From contig OY986973.1 in the NCBI GenBank assembly GCA_963920575.1, positions 8,459,607 through 8,523,606 on the forward strand: a stretch of DNA of 64,000 bases, read 5' to 3'. The DNA is from Narthecium ossifragum (taxonomy: Eukaryota; Streptophyta; Magnoliopsida; Dioscoreales; Nartheciaceae). Made by a program: the position numbers and the translations under genes. Shown piece after piece: positions 21,216 through 32,273 of this stretch (position 1 is the first letter of the stretch; each line of letters begins with the position of its first letter). The notes under the pieces were generated by a model. The model was given only the letters and a program-made list of their open reading frames with translations. It was not told where the DNA came from and searched no databases.

Positions 21216-21402
21216 TATTTGTTGTTAATTGATGATTCCGTGGCCGGGGTTGTTCCCCCGTTGTAAAAATTGCGGTTGACGGCTGTGGACGTCGTTGTAA
21301 TGCCAAAATTTCTATTGAATGTATTGTTGTTTGTTTACGGCCTCCTTCCCCTTCCATCTCCTCCAACTTCCTTACATCCAACCATTTTGGATTTTCAACA
21401 CT

Positions 21403-22239
21403 CTTAATCTTCCTGAGGACGTTAGTCCTGAAGATTGGGCCTTTCTTATTGATTACTTTGGTTATGATGAGTTTCAGGTAATGCTTCACCTTTTCTTTTA
21501 AATTCTGCATTATGTTCTAATATTTTAAATACTAAATTAATCATGTGCATAATATGACTTCTCAAATAATACAGAAAGTTAGCAAACATAATGCTGAAAA
21601 TAGATCAAAACTAGTTGTGAAGCACACATGTGGAACTAGATCTTATATAGAAGTGGAGAAATCAACAGTAAGATATATGATTTTTGCTTATTTGTTTTAT
21701 GGATTATATCCAAATATATATTCTTTGCTTATTTGTTTGGTGTGAACTATATATAATAGAGAGATCCTATCACTGGGGAGAAGCCTAGAGTTGATTTATT
21801 TTTTTGATGAAGTATGGTTAAAACAACATACTAAGAAAAACAAAGAAGGAGAAGTGATATGGTCTGACATAAAATCCCAAGAGAATCATGTAAGTACACA
21901 ATTATAAACCTTACTTGATCTTATTTGTATCGCTCAACGTCGTAATTGCGGCAATTGTTTATTTTAGGGAAAACTCAAAGATATTGTTAGTGAGCATACA
22001 CAACTTGAAAGTGACCAGCAAATGAATGATGATGAAATTCGTTTGTACGTTCTTGGTGAGAAATCTGGGTACTTTCGTGGGAAAGGTGCTGAAGCACGTG
22101 CTGAAGTAGTTGATGAAGTGCGAGCGGAGCTGAAAAAAACTATGTAATTGGAACTTGAAAAGAGAATGCAAGCTCAGTTTGATAAGATGTTTCAAACACT
22201 CATGAGTTCATTTTTTAATGCTGCTAGCTCGCAATCATC
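21403..22239 (+). pseudogene. CACTA transposase (En/Spm Transposase_24-like), C-terminal exons
   Basis: The first exon piece ends at 21477 before GTAATG. The second spans about 21574-21668 and includes NAENRSKLVVKHTCGTRS, the conserved block of plant Ptta/En/Spm proteins. A third is around 21770-21889 before GTAAGT, with the FFDEVWLKQHTKKN segment. A fourth starts at 21968 after TTTTAG (GKLKDIVSEHTQLES). An in-frame TAA at 22145-22147 cuts the last exon, after which the Q/F-rich tail stays readable to the end of the exon. The N-terminal half lies outside the fragment. Confidence 0.75.
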
Positions 22240-22609
22240 ACGGTGATAGGTAAATTTGTAATTGTATATTGTGATTGTAGTTGAAGTTATTTTTTATTGT
22301 AGTATTGATATTTATTTTTCCAAAGTAACATGCTTCATGATATGTTTTTGCAGGATCATAGATTGTTGCTCTTCTGCATTGGGATTGTTTTGCATTGAGA
22401 TCCTAGAGCCTAATTTAGCAGAACTTTTAGCTCACTTTGTCATTTATTAGAAATTATGTAGTGAATTTATTTATGTTTTTTGGACTACTTTTGTTATGAA
22501 CAATTTGATTAATAAAATTTTATTTGTAATGCTCTTTTTTTTATATTGAATGTATGTCAATCGATAAGTTCATTAGATCAAAATTGTATGTACAATGTAA
22601 CAGGTAGCT

Positions 22610-23259
22610 AGTCTATGATTTGTGGCAATGAAGATTGTCAATAATTTTCAGTTGTGATAACAATTATTGTCACTAACAAATGTAATTGTGACAATAATAA
22701 TGTTTTGTCACTATTTATGATTTTTGTGACGATAAGAGTTGTCATTTAAACGTTTTTCATAACCAACATCACATTTGATAGTGACAACAATTGTCATCAC
22801 TAACAAATATCTTTTGTGACAACAATTAATATTGTCACCGATAATATTATTAGTTACAACACTTGTTGTCACATACTAAAATTAGTGACGCGAATTAGTG
22901 TCAAGAAATCTAATATATATTTGTCACTAAATCCTTACCAGTGACGAGAGAAAAATATTGTCACAGAAAGAATTAGTTAGTGACAAGAATTTTGTCACTA
23001 ATATTATCACTAATTCACACCTCATCCGATTTAGAACGAGTTATAGTGACAAGTGTATATACTATAGTGACCCCCCCAGTTGTCACTAAAAAAATAGTTA
23101 TCAGTGACAAGACACAGTTGTCGTCACTAATGTATTAGCAACGGCCACACAAGCTACAACAGTTGTTGTCACTACCGTCGTCACTAAAGAATCTTTAGTA
23201 ATGACAACTATGTTTGCAGTGACAACTTTGTGTCACTAAACATCCTTTTTCTTGTAGTG
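22610..23259. repeat. CACTA subterminal repeats and terminal inverted repeat
   Basis: More than twenty copies, in both directions, of motifs such as TTGTCACTAA and AGTGACAA lie between 22610 and 23245. They are followed by the terminal CATCCTTTTTCTTGTAGTG (23241-23259). In this superfamily such repeats bind transposase. A run of seven C within 23060-23085 is an irregularity. Confidence 0.85.
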
Positions 23260-23299
23260 TTTGGTTCAACTACGAACCGCACATAGGGCCTACATATAC

Positions 23300-23300
<1 letters not shown>

Positions 23301-23344
<44 letters not shown>
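23301..23344. repeat. (TA)n microsatellite
   Basis: About 21 TA units here, against about 7 in unit A (6311-6326). It lies inside the solo LTR, so the expansion or contraction followed the duplication. Confidence 0.9.
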
Positions 23345-23345
<1 letters not shown>

Positions 23346-24204
23346 GATTGAAAAAATGAATTTATGCAAACGGAGCTAATAACTTCAAATAGGCATAACT
23401 TTCAATCTAAACAACCAATTGACATGAAATTTAATATGCCATTTGTCCCAAAATTAGTTTAAACATGGAAAAGAAATTAGATGAAAACCTATAATTTTGA
23501 TTTGAAATCAGATTTGATAAAAGGATCATAATTACTTCGAAAAATCCTTGGATTAAAGCCAAAACCTCCGGATCAATCTTAAAGGTCACTAGGATCAACA
23601 TATCCATAAATCAAATCAATTGGATATCAATTTCCAACTTAATTTCGCAATTTTGACTCATTGCCCTGTTTCAACATAGTTCAGTAATCAATTCACTAAA
23701 ACTCGTACCTAAGTCATAAAATTATGAAATTATTGGGTTTAGAAGCAGACTCAGAGATCTACAACTTACATCTTTAAGATCGACTGAGATTATGTACATA
23801 CGAGGCTGTATTTAAGCTCAAACACATCAGTTTCATTTAAAACAGAAATCCGATAGAAATCCGGGAAAAAACTTACATGAATCCGACTTAAATTCAAATG
23901 AAATCACACCAAATTCCAATCAGTTTCTAAGAAAGCCTAGGAGAACAATCTAGCAAAGAGAAATCAAGAAAACGACAGTTCAATCAACCTAGAACACCTA
24001 AACAAAGGTTTAGTTTAAGAATCCTACCTCAACTCTCTAATCCTTGATTAATCCGAGCTAGGATGGCCTAGATCAGTTCCTCCCCTTGCTGCGGACACCT
24101 CCAAGCCATTGGAACAACCTCCCTTGCAAAACACTAGCAACGACTGAGAGAAGAAGGAAAGAAAGAAGAAATAGGGGATTCGCAGGTACTTATACCAGCC
24201 GTGT

Positions 24205-24330
24205 CCAATCGGTCGCTTAAAGCAGCGATCAGTCGGACTAGGTCGGTTCAACACCTGACACCTCAACATCGGTGTTGCCCTCGAGTCCGATCGGTCGCTC
24301 CAAGAGCCGACCGATCACACCTGAGCTGAA
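24205..24330. repeat. CCGATCGGTCG cassette array in LTR (unit B)
   Basis: Motif pairs of the type TCCGATCGGTCGCTCC / GAGCCGACCGATCACACC share an inverted layout with the other LTR arrays. In unit A a deletion ends exactly within this array, leaving a single arm (6562-6580). Confidence 0.65.
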
Positions 24331-24606
24331 AGCTGTCCTAAAGACAAGCTTTCGCACCCGAGCTTGGATCTTCCAATCCCAAACTCGCCTAGGGTTCTAA
24401 CAAGCACATTCGTCATTCATGGGGCCGTGTGTGCACTACACGGGTGTTAAACCAACCGACAATGCATAATTTACCAAATTGCCCTTGGGGTCCAAAAATA
24501 GCGATGTGATCAACCGATCGCAAACCAATGCCAACCAAGCCAAACGAACAAAACCATACTCTCAACCAAACACGGTCGGACCGGGTTGGAGGTACGGGAC
24601 CTCACA

Positions 24607-25090
24607 GGCGGCGGCGGAGGTAGGTTTGGGGAGTGGTCGTCAGTGATGGAATAAGGGGAGTTGAGACCAGTGAATGGTGTAGGAAGATCAGGATGAGGTC
24701 AGGGATGAATTTGGTGGGTTTCGTAGGAGGTTTGGTAATGAGGGTTGGCCCGCGGCGGGGGGGGGGGGGGGGGGGGAGGGGGGGTTGGTGGCGGCTTGGG
24801 GACGAGCTGCCACAAGCCAATCCGAATCGGGATGATGACGTTTGGGTTCATAGTCGAGCTTGGGCGAGCCACGATCGAGCCGTGAACAGGCAAGGGTGTG
24901 GACGAGAGAGAAAATCGGAAAAGAAATGGGGAAAAATCAGGAAAAACCTGGGAGAGGGAAGGCCCGGGTAAAACATGGGCTCGGTGGCTTGGCGGAAGGT
25001 GGGTTTTTTTTTACTTTAGAGCCGAATCTAAAGGAGAGGATAGAGCCTAAACTAAGAAGAGGTCCTGACTAAAGATAGAGTACTGGATTG
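24607..25090. other. GC-rich block with 20-G run, unit B
   Basis: This is the counterpart of 6867-7330. The G run is 24757-24776, followed after one A by seven more G. No gene recognised. Confidence 0.6.
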
Positions 25091-27198
25091 CCTCCCATCA
25101 AGCGCGTATTTTATATCTTTCACTAGACGCTCCCGAAACAAGATTTAGGAGGTCGAAGATTCCATATGAACAAATACATGGCCCGAAGAATAGTGAAGAT
25201 ATGCGGACATGCTTCATCTAGGAACAAAGGAACGTTCTTAGCAAACAAAGTGTGCACATGGCGAGAATGTTTGAAACGATCTTTGATCATTCACATAATC
25301 ATTATATGAATTCACCATACAAGCTAGTTGTCCGATTTGTGTCTCTAAATTATTAATTGATTGAGTATGAGAATTAACGTCGGTTCTCGTCAAAATCATT
25401 TCACTTTTAAGCTCAATCATATTAGCATTCATGCTAGCAAGTATACTCATGATTGTGTTTAAAGTCGGGTCAGAGGGTGCTTGTGGATGATATTGCTGTT
25501 GAAAACTAGGTGTAAAATTTTAGGCCGATTTTTCTATAATCCATGGCCGAACGTTAGGAGGTCGATAGCCTTCGAATTACCAACTAGGGTATGTATGGTC
25601 TTTAAAATCCGGATTATAAGAGTAGGAATATAAATTGTAGGCCAGCTCTAAGAAACCATGTGTATCATTAGTGTAAGCAGGTGCATATGTCGATGGCGTG
25701 TAATAATCCCACAATGTATCACCCGGTGGCATATAATATTTGGCCATATATGCAAGATCACACAAACAAGGACCACACCAAAGATAAGAAATACAAACAG
25801 TGTGCTGGTCCAAGAGACGATTGTCGCATATTTGAGCGTTGGAGCGACTTGCAGAAGCATCTCAGACAGCTGATTATAATAATTCGGAGTTTAGAACAAA
25901 CTTACCTGACTGCTCAATGCTGACTGATCGGTTAGGGGACCGACCGATCGCCCCATGCAGCGGGTTGCATGTCCAAGTCCAAGAAAATTCAATTCAACAG
26001 CTGTTAAAATCAAAAAAAATTTCAAAAAAATCCTAAAAAAAGAAAAATTGAGAAAGGTGAAAATAAGAAAGATAAAAACCTAACTAAGCAAAGAAAAAGA
26101 GTCAACAGAAAATCAATCAAACTATCAAAAGTAATTTCCGGCAATGGCACCAAAAATTGATGTGTTGTGAACATGTTGTTAAAATATCGCAAACTCAATC
26201 AAATATTAAATTTATAATCCTTATTCATTTACTACACTACTGGGTAAAATAGCCGTGAAGTTTAGAATCAATCCACAGGGAAAATGATGATAGAGATAAT
26301 ATCAATTCTCAAAACTCTTGATCTAAGCAAAAGAATCAAAGATAGATTTTAATTATCTAAACTAAATAAGAAAAAAAAATAAAGGATTGATTGGTTTGAA
26401 TCAATGAAGTAGTCACTTAGGAATTACTTAACCCGCCCTTCTTTCCTTATTAGTTTTCTCTAGTTATCATCATGTTCATTTCTTTCAACATTATGTACCA
26501 TATGGCTACAAGCTCGCATGAATCTCTAAAAGAAATATAATATTCCCAATGGTATAACCTATCTTTACTTGACATATGGCACAGGGTAACGTGGACCTCT
26601 CTATGGGAGAGACAACCAGATTTCTCAATGGGAGAAACCAAAAATCCTAACTTTCATTAATCATCAAAATTGCCTCTTACAAACCCTAAGTACTCCTTTT
26701 ATAGGTTTAAGGACAGACCAGACCAACTCATACATGGACTCTGATATGAATTAACCTAATCCAAATACTAAACCCGAAATTTAAATATGAGAAAACCTAT
26801 TAGAAATAGGAAATTTGCCAAAAATAGAAAGACCCGAACAAACTGCCTAAAAAGGAAAGTTTTTCACTAAAACTGAATTTTAAACCAAAGGAAAAGGAAT
26901 TTGAAGATTCAGAGGTCAAGGTCATGGAGAGGTCTTCGACTGGTCGCACGCCCCGATCGGACACCCGGATCGAAAGTTATGCCCATCCGACGGTCGGGGT
27001 CGTCCTAAGATATGAGTCGAACGGATGGAGTCCGAACGCGTCCGGATCACCTCGGGAGCTACTCCGGATCGGACTCGGTCAGGTCCGGGCTTTGTCCTGC
27101 ATCAACATAGATTGTCTTCTGTTCTACGATTACTTTAATTTATAAGGTTAACAAAGCTTGATTAACGGGCTAAAATATACATAATATATGACTTAACA
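25091..27198 (-). mobile_element. Deleted Ty3 (Athila/Tat-like) element, unit B
   Basis: This is the counterpart of 7331-8944. Gag remnants lie at 25238-25450 and 25577-25813. The degraded primer site TTTTGGTGCCATTGCCGG (minus strand) is at about 26138-26155. The LTR runs from 26158 to 27198, split by a younger solo LTR (26577-27104). The LTR's terminal TCA has become ACA at 27196-27198. No polymerase genes. Confidence 0.65.
26577..27104 (-). mobile_element. 528-bp solo LTR, TSD ACATA, unit B only
   Basis: The ends are TGGCACAGGG and CCTGCATCA, that is TG...CA on either strand. Perfect target-site copies ACATA lie at 26572-26576 and 27105-27109. Unit A shows the empty site ACATT at 8851-8855. 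A TATAAAG on the minus strand near 26698-26704 suggests the LTR reads leftward. The family is not recognised and no internal region is present. Confidence 0.9.
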
Positions 27199-27373
27199 GT
27201 ACATCCGACGCTCTTTCAATTTGCGAGATGATCCTGTGGTTAAAGAGTTCAGGATCCTCACGGAGTTTTCTGTGGTCAGGAGTTCTCTGTGGTCACGGAG
27301 TTTTCTGTGGTCAGTTTTGTTGATTAGTCTGGGAGTTCGTAGTCCAGGATGAGTTGCCCTGTAGCTCTTTGGT

Positions 27374-27379
27374 TTTATT
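27374..27379 (-). promoter_or_regulatory. Putative polyadenylation signal of lipase copy B
   Basis: AATAAA on the minus strand, about 100 nt past the stop codon, identical in position to copy A. Confidence 0.5.
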
Positions 27380-27479
27380 TGCTAAAAACAAATGAGGCTT
27401 TATCAAACAGTATGCAGCTAATTAATTGCAAGATATACAACATCCAAGATGAACACTAAGATCAATTGGGTTGGGGATC

Positions 27480-29000
27480 TTAGCTAAAATTCTGTACAGG
27501 AACATTTCGATACGGTGAAGGGATGTCCTCTGCCTCCCTCTTCGGCTGCACCCACCGGCCGTAGGCGTTGCACACCATCCCCTTGTTCGCCTGCTGATTC
27601 CAACACTCCGGAACGGTCAGCTCTTTCTTCAGCATACCACAAGCCTTGTTTACCAGGGCCACATCTCGCCGGGCACTTCGCCGAAACCCCGCGTCATTAC
27701 TCTGGTAACCATCAACCAGATGCATGTAAGTCTCAAGACTATGGAACCCCGCCAGATCAATGCCTTGCTTTAAGAACGGCGACGACCTCACGTCGAGGCC
27801 CAGCTCGATCCCGACGTGTTTGTAGACCCAGTCGAGCTCCCCAGTGATGCTCTCCAGCTTCTTGATCCCTTCGTTGAACAAAAGCCCGGGCATCTTCGGC
27901 ACGACGTCCTGTTTCACGACGACGCGCAGGGTCTTCACCTCCAGTTCTTCCAACCGGTGGCCGAAAGCCTCGTTGCCGACTCTCGGCGCTCCGAAGGATA
28001 TGACGCTCACCGGAAGGTTGGGTATAGTCGAGGCAGCTTCGTAGGCGTTCAACAGAGCCAGCGCGCCGCCGAGGCTGTGGCCGGTGATGGTTAGGCTGAC
28101 CTCTTCACCCTTCTCTCTGTAATAATTAACTAGCCTTCTTATCTCCTCCATGACTTGCTCCGAAGCGCTCGACTTGTTGTACCTCGTCGACTCGCTCTTA
28201 GACGTATAGATGCTAAGGAAACCATGCTCGACTCTGGCGTCGCCATGGCCTTCGCCGAGCGGTTCGAGCTTCCCCTGCACGTCCTCGAACCATTCGGCAG
28301 GTGCCACAGTGCCGCGCCACGCGACGACTATGTCTCGGCAGCCAATCCGGCGAGTTTCCACATCGTCGCTCACGGCGACGTAGCCCATCCAGTTGGAATC
28401 CTTGCTCCAGGTGTCGGCGTGGAAGGATCGCTCCATCCACCTGGGGAGCTCGACGTGCGACATGGCGTAGACGTACTTGGTCACGTTATAGTGGTGGCGC
28501 GACAGGCCGAGCTTTTCGAAGAGGCGGGGGCGGCCGTAGAGGCAGCTGCCGCAGAACTCGGAGAAGGGGTTGAAGTCGAAGGCATCGTAAGTAGCCTGAG
28601 CGAATTCGCCGTACTTGATGACCTCCCGACGAAGCCATGGATGAAGGGGACTAAGAAGCCGAGACCAATCTGCCCGGCCATGGATCTCGTCGTGCAGCGT
28701 GGTGATGTCCTCCACAGGAGAGTAGGCAGGGGTCTGCCGGCCGCAGGGCGTTGCCGCAGAGGCATCGGTCGATGAAGGGTTGGAGGATTTGCCGGAGAGG
28801 TTGAGGTGGACGAGATTGGAGAGGATGGGGGGGAGTTTGATACCGGAGTTGGATTTGGGTGGCGTTTCTATGGTGGTGGTGGCTGCGGTGGTGGCGGTGG
28901 TGGCGGTGGCGGCGAGGTGGCTGGCGTGGGGCCCTAGTAGGGAGCTCTTGATGGAAGTGGAGGCGAGAGGGAGGTGGCAGATGGTGGAAGAGGCTGCCAT
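27480..29000 (-). CDS. Class I phospholipase A1 (PLA1-I gamma-like), chloroplastic, copy B
   Basis: This copy encodes the same 506-residue protein as copy A, with transit-peptide-like N-terminus, GHSLGG with Ser309, Asp365 and His420. The only base difference in the coding sequence is at 27792 (G here, A at 9538), a silent change in codon 403. TATA box, 5' UTR, stop codon and polyadenylation signal are the same. The upstream frame stays open to 29201, slightly longer than in copy A because of a small indel beyond the promoter, but this is not expected to be translated. Both copies should make the same plastid lipase, so the duplication gives dosage rather than a new protein. Distal upstream sequence differs (29498-29806 here, 11101-11480 in A), so expression could differ. 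Confidence 0.93.
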   Translation of the reverse strand: MAASSTICHLPLASTSIKSSLLGPHASHLAATATTATTAATTTIETPPKSNSGIKLPPILSNLVHLNLSGKSSNPSSTDASAATPCGRQTPAYSPVEDITTLHDEIHGRADWSRLLSPLHPWLRREVIKYGEFAQATYDAFDFNPFSEFCGSCLYGRPRLFEKLGLSRHHYNVTKYVYAMSHVELPRWMERSFHADTWSKDSNWMGYVAVSDDVETRRIGCRDIVVAWRGTVAPAEWFEDVQGKLEPLGEGHGDARVEHGFLSIYTSKSESTRYNKSSASEQVMEEIRRLVNYYREKGEEVSLTITGHSLGGALALLNAYEAASTIPNLPVSVISFGAPRVGNEAFGHRLEELEVKTLRVVVKQDVVPKMPGLLFNEGIKKLESITGELDWVYKHVGIELGLDVRSSPFLKQGIDLAGFHSLETYMHLVDGYQSNDAGFRRSARRDVALVNKACGMLKKELTVPECWNQQANKGMVCNAYGRWVQPKREAEDIPSPYRNVPVQNFS

Positions 29001-29091
29001 GGAATTGAAGGAGAGGAATGGAGATGGATCAGATCTCTTTGCAGGTTCAGTGCGCACTGTTGGTCTAACACTGAATGGAGGATGTGGGCTC

Positions 29092-29099
29092 AATATATA
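29092..29099 (-). promoter_or_regulatory. TATA box of lipase copy B
   Basis: Same sequence and spacing as copy A (10838-10845), about 95 bp upstream of the ATG. Confidence 0.6.
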
Positions 29100-29497
29100 G
29101 ATGGAGAAGAGGAGCAGAGGAAGCTGCTTGTCAAGTTCTAACATTGAATGGACTTTGACCAGTTCCAAATGTTCGACCAAGTCTTTAAACTCGAGCTGCA
29201 AGTGGTAGATTAAAACAGATTAATTTGATGACTGGCGACTTTGTATTTCGTTACGTCAAGAATCATGCAACTTATTAATAGGTTGGGAGTTCGTACTTTG
29301 ATGTATGAAGAGAGGTATTGGAGGTTATGAGAGACATTTTAGATATAATTCTTTGGGTTTTATTCAGAGAGTATTAATTATCCTGGCCATTTAATTTACG
29401 CCTTATTTTTTGTTTTGTTCATAGAGTCAAAACACGTGGAAAAATAATTTGTGTTGCACTGCTCCATAGCAGCTGGTGATGGGGGAGGGAGGTTTTG

Positions 29498-29806
29498 GGA
29501 TGGTAGGTTTTTAGAGGCTTTTTGGGTCGTCCCCTCGCGATCGGGGGTACACGATGAACGGCATGTACATCGGTGGACCCTTACCCTTCAATCAGTAGAC
29601 CCCTATCGATCTTATCATCTAATCCATCGGTAGTGTTCTACTGATTACCGATTGATTAGATCAATCATCAGATCCGTAGAACACTACCGATTGATTGATG
29701 TAATCCATCGGTAGCGTTATACCGATGAATTAGATCACTCAATCGGTAGACATCTACCGATTGAGCCAATGTGCAGCGTACATGGCCAGACACTCTACAA
29801 CTCTTA
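29498..29806. repeat. Inverted-repeat cluster upstream of lipase copy B
   Basis: This stretch is not in unit A. It holds an inverted pair ATCGGTAGTGTTCTAC (29626-29641) and its exact reverse complement at 29676-29691. A perfect stem lies at 29740-29763 (arms CAATCGGTAGA / TCTACCGATTG, 2-base loop), with a looser palindrome around 29706-29726. The recurrent word is ATCGGTAG/CTACCGAT. It lies about 400-700 bp upstream of the TATA box. It could be a small foldback transposon or a structured remnant. Confidence 0.7.
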
Positions 29807-31130
29807 GCCCCCGTTTGGTTCAGGATAATCCCTTTATTCTCTATTTTATCCTCAAACACCAAAATCCCTTATCCCTAATTAACCCAAGGAATCATTACTG
29901 ATTTATTTTCACTTTTCAATCATTACTCATCAATCCTGTTTGGTTTGGGGATCGGGGGATAACCCCTTATGTCATCTTTTACCCCCAAACATAATGGAGA
30001 TAGCAAAATAGGGATAAAGTGGGTTATCCCAAAAAATGGGGATATAACTTATCCAATCCCCATTTAACTCTACTCTAATTTCTATCCTCATTTCTATCCC
30101 ACCGAGTAAAAAAAATATTTTGACGTTTCAAGTAAGGCAAGATATAAAAATATTTATTTCAGAATTGCCCCCATGTGGAGCATGGCATGGCATGGTGACG
30201 TGGTATAATCATACACATTAATGCATCCCCATACGGGCCCACTTATATTAATATAATAATATTAATTTAATATATATTATTAAAATAATACTTTTTTTTA
30301 CCTGATGTGGATCAATCATGGTACGACACATGGCATATGGGACCCACTTACATTAATATTTTGTTATAATGATATATTATTAATATTATTTAATACAGTA
30401 CACGTAAGAAAATGTTTCTACGCGCGTAGACTTTTTTATGCGCTTCCAAAACACGCTCGTAAATATTTTTGTGAACTGATAAAATATTTTACACACATGA
30501 TAACATTTTTTGTGCGTGCTTGTTTTTCTACGTGCAAACATTTTCGTGAGCACATAAACATTTTTGTATACATTTTTATGAGCGTATAAAAATTTTTGCG
30601 CACGTAGAAACATTTCATTGTGCGTAGTGTATTAAATAATATTATTAATATATTATTATAATAAAATATTAATATAAGTGGGTCCCGCATATCACGTGTC
30701 ATATCATGATTGGTCCACGTCATGTAAAAATTATTTATTTTATATTACTTTTAATAATATATTAAAATAATAATATTTTATTAATATAAGTTGGTCTGCA
30801 TGGGAGATGTATTTTATACCATGATTGGCATGGGTAATATGGTCATAAAAGTCTTATTCTGCAAAAATTCAAGGATGGGTTCTGATATGCCAAAAGCAAA
30901 TATAAAGGGTCCAAATCCGTAAAAATATTCTAATAAAAAATTACAATTCCTACCATTATTCTGTCACCTACAACCAAACATCATTTTATTATTCAAAACA
31001 ATTATTACACATTTATTTATGTTTTTTCAACCAAACATGAAAAATAAAATAGCTTTATTCTCGTGGATTATGTCGATTTTTCTAAGTTCGGAATCACTTA
31101 ATCTAGAATAGCCTGTCCCATTACTGAACG
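29807..31130. mobile_element. DNA element block around the foldback, unit B
   Basis: This is the counterpart of 11497-12886, starting CCCGTTTGGTTCAGGATAA. It is several percent diverged and slightly shorter on the right side of the foldback. Confidence 0.45.
30186..30811. repeat. Long foldback, unit B copy
   Basis: The left arm is about 30186-30420 and the right arm about 30606-30811, with the same landmarks as 11881-12523. About 25 bp of the outer right arm (TCACCATGCC) are missing here, so the outermost stem is shorter than in unit A. Confidence 0.8.
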
Positions 31131-31541
31131 CCAGAGCACGCGTACACACTGACCAGAGTATTGGGCACAGGGGACAACGAGACAAGACCACATGCGTTGG
31201 CAGTACATAATTGTTAGCTGTGTCAGAAATATTTGTAGGTTATTTATTTGTTGACAAATTCCGTACATATGGAAGTATTTTTGCACCAATATATCAACTG
31301 GGTCTAAAATAATGCTACAAAATAAAAAAATGAAATGCTAACTGGCAACTCATTTGAAGTATATTAATTTGCCAAGTCAAGTAGCTGTAGGTCAAAGATT
31401 TAGACGAGTTAGCCATTGTCAACAATCAAGAACCACACCTCCATGTAGTGTTCCCACTTGTGGTCAACAAATACATGCATGTTTTTTTTTTTTTTTGAAA
31501 AGATAAGCCCGAAGGCTAACTACAGTAAACTAAACAACCTC

Positions 31542-32273
31542 TCAGATTCCTAGATCAACCTCCAAATGAGGCTGCCCAGTTACAAGTAAGTCCACCTCCC
31601 GTGGCTGTCTAGCAACAAAATCTGCTCGTTGATTATCCTCCAGTGGAATATACTGCACCTGAAAATGTCGGAACCGACCGGCAATCCACCAAATCTCCTG
31701 CATGAGACACAAAACATTTCCAACCCCAGGGAAACGCCCCAGAATCAGTCTCACCGCCTCCATAGAATCACTCTCAATTACTAGTGATGTTATACCTCTT
31801 CAAACAGATTCCTCCATCGCCATTTTAATTGCCGACAGCTCTCCAAAAAGAACTGCCTCTTCCCCAAACTCCAACATCCCTGATGTCGACCAAACTATAT
31901 TATCATCCTCGTCAACACATACAGCCCCCATACCTGTCATAAAACCATCAGTACCCACAGATGCATCCACCTGGACTCGGGCACCAAGTAACGATGAAGC
32001 TCCATCCCTAGCAGCTGGTACAACTGCCCCGTGCACAAGGAGATACTCACGAGCCAACCAACGGATTCGTCTGCTAATATCAACAACATGATCTTGTTCA
32101 TCCTCATATAACAGCAAACACCTTGATTTCCATAAACACCAAAGGGTATAGGCAATCACCGTCTTCATCTTCTTCAACTCTGGGTCTCTCCTCCCTCTCC
32201 CCAACATACTAAAGCATTGATCCAGGTTCCAACCTGACAGATCTATCATCCGCGTCCCCCTAAACACCTCCTC
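31542..32273 (-). pseudogene. LINE-2 RNase H domain (C-terminal end of ORF2)
   Basis: It is in the same frame as ORF2 but separated from it by a TGA at 32274-32276 and interrupted by a second TGA at 31800-31802. RNase H landmarks are VDASVG (first Asp), GELSAIKMAM (Glu), IESDS between the stops (Asp), and NQRADFVAR near the end (final Asp). The catalytic residues are all present and only the stops break it. In plant L1 elements this domain follows the zf-RVT region in the same polypeptide. Confidence 0.8.

Larger units (their letters stand above)
21216..23259 (+). mobile_element. CACTA (En/Spm) transposon, 3' fragment at the junction
   Basis: The right end, reverse complemented, is CACTACAAGAAAAAGGATG, the canonical CACTA terminal inverted repeat. 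Subterminal repeats (GTGACAA...TTGTCACTAA) fill 22610-23245. Left of these lie exons of a plant En/Spm transposase. The matching left end is absent: the fragment starts abruptly inside the element, joined to a Copia LTR. With one end it cannot transpose alone. Confidence 0.88.
23261..24606 (-). mobile_element. Right part of the TSD-GGCGG solo LTR, unit B
   Basis: This is the counterpart of 6271-6866, ending GACCTCACA then GGCGG (24607-24611). It retains the 732 bp (23566-24297) that unit A lost. That stretch includes an array of CCGATCGGTCG motifs. The missing left part of the LTR is replaced by the CACTA end. Confidence 0.85.

Noticed and set aside
21545..21745. Separate small gene inside the CACTA fragment
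   Set aside because: It is one exon of the decayed En/Spm transposase read through its intron.
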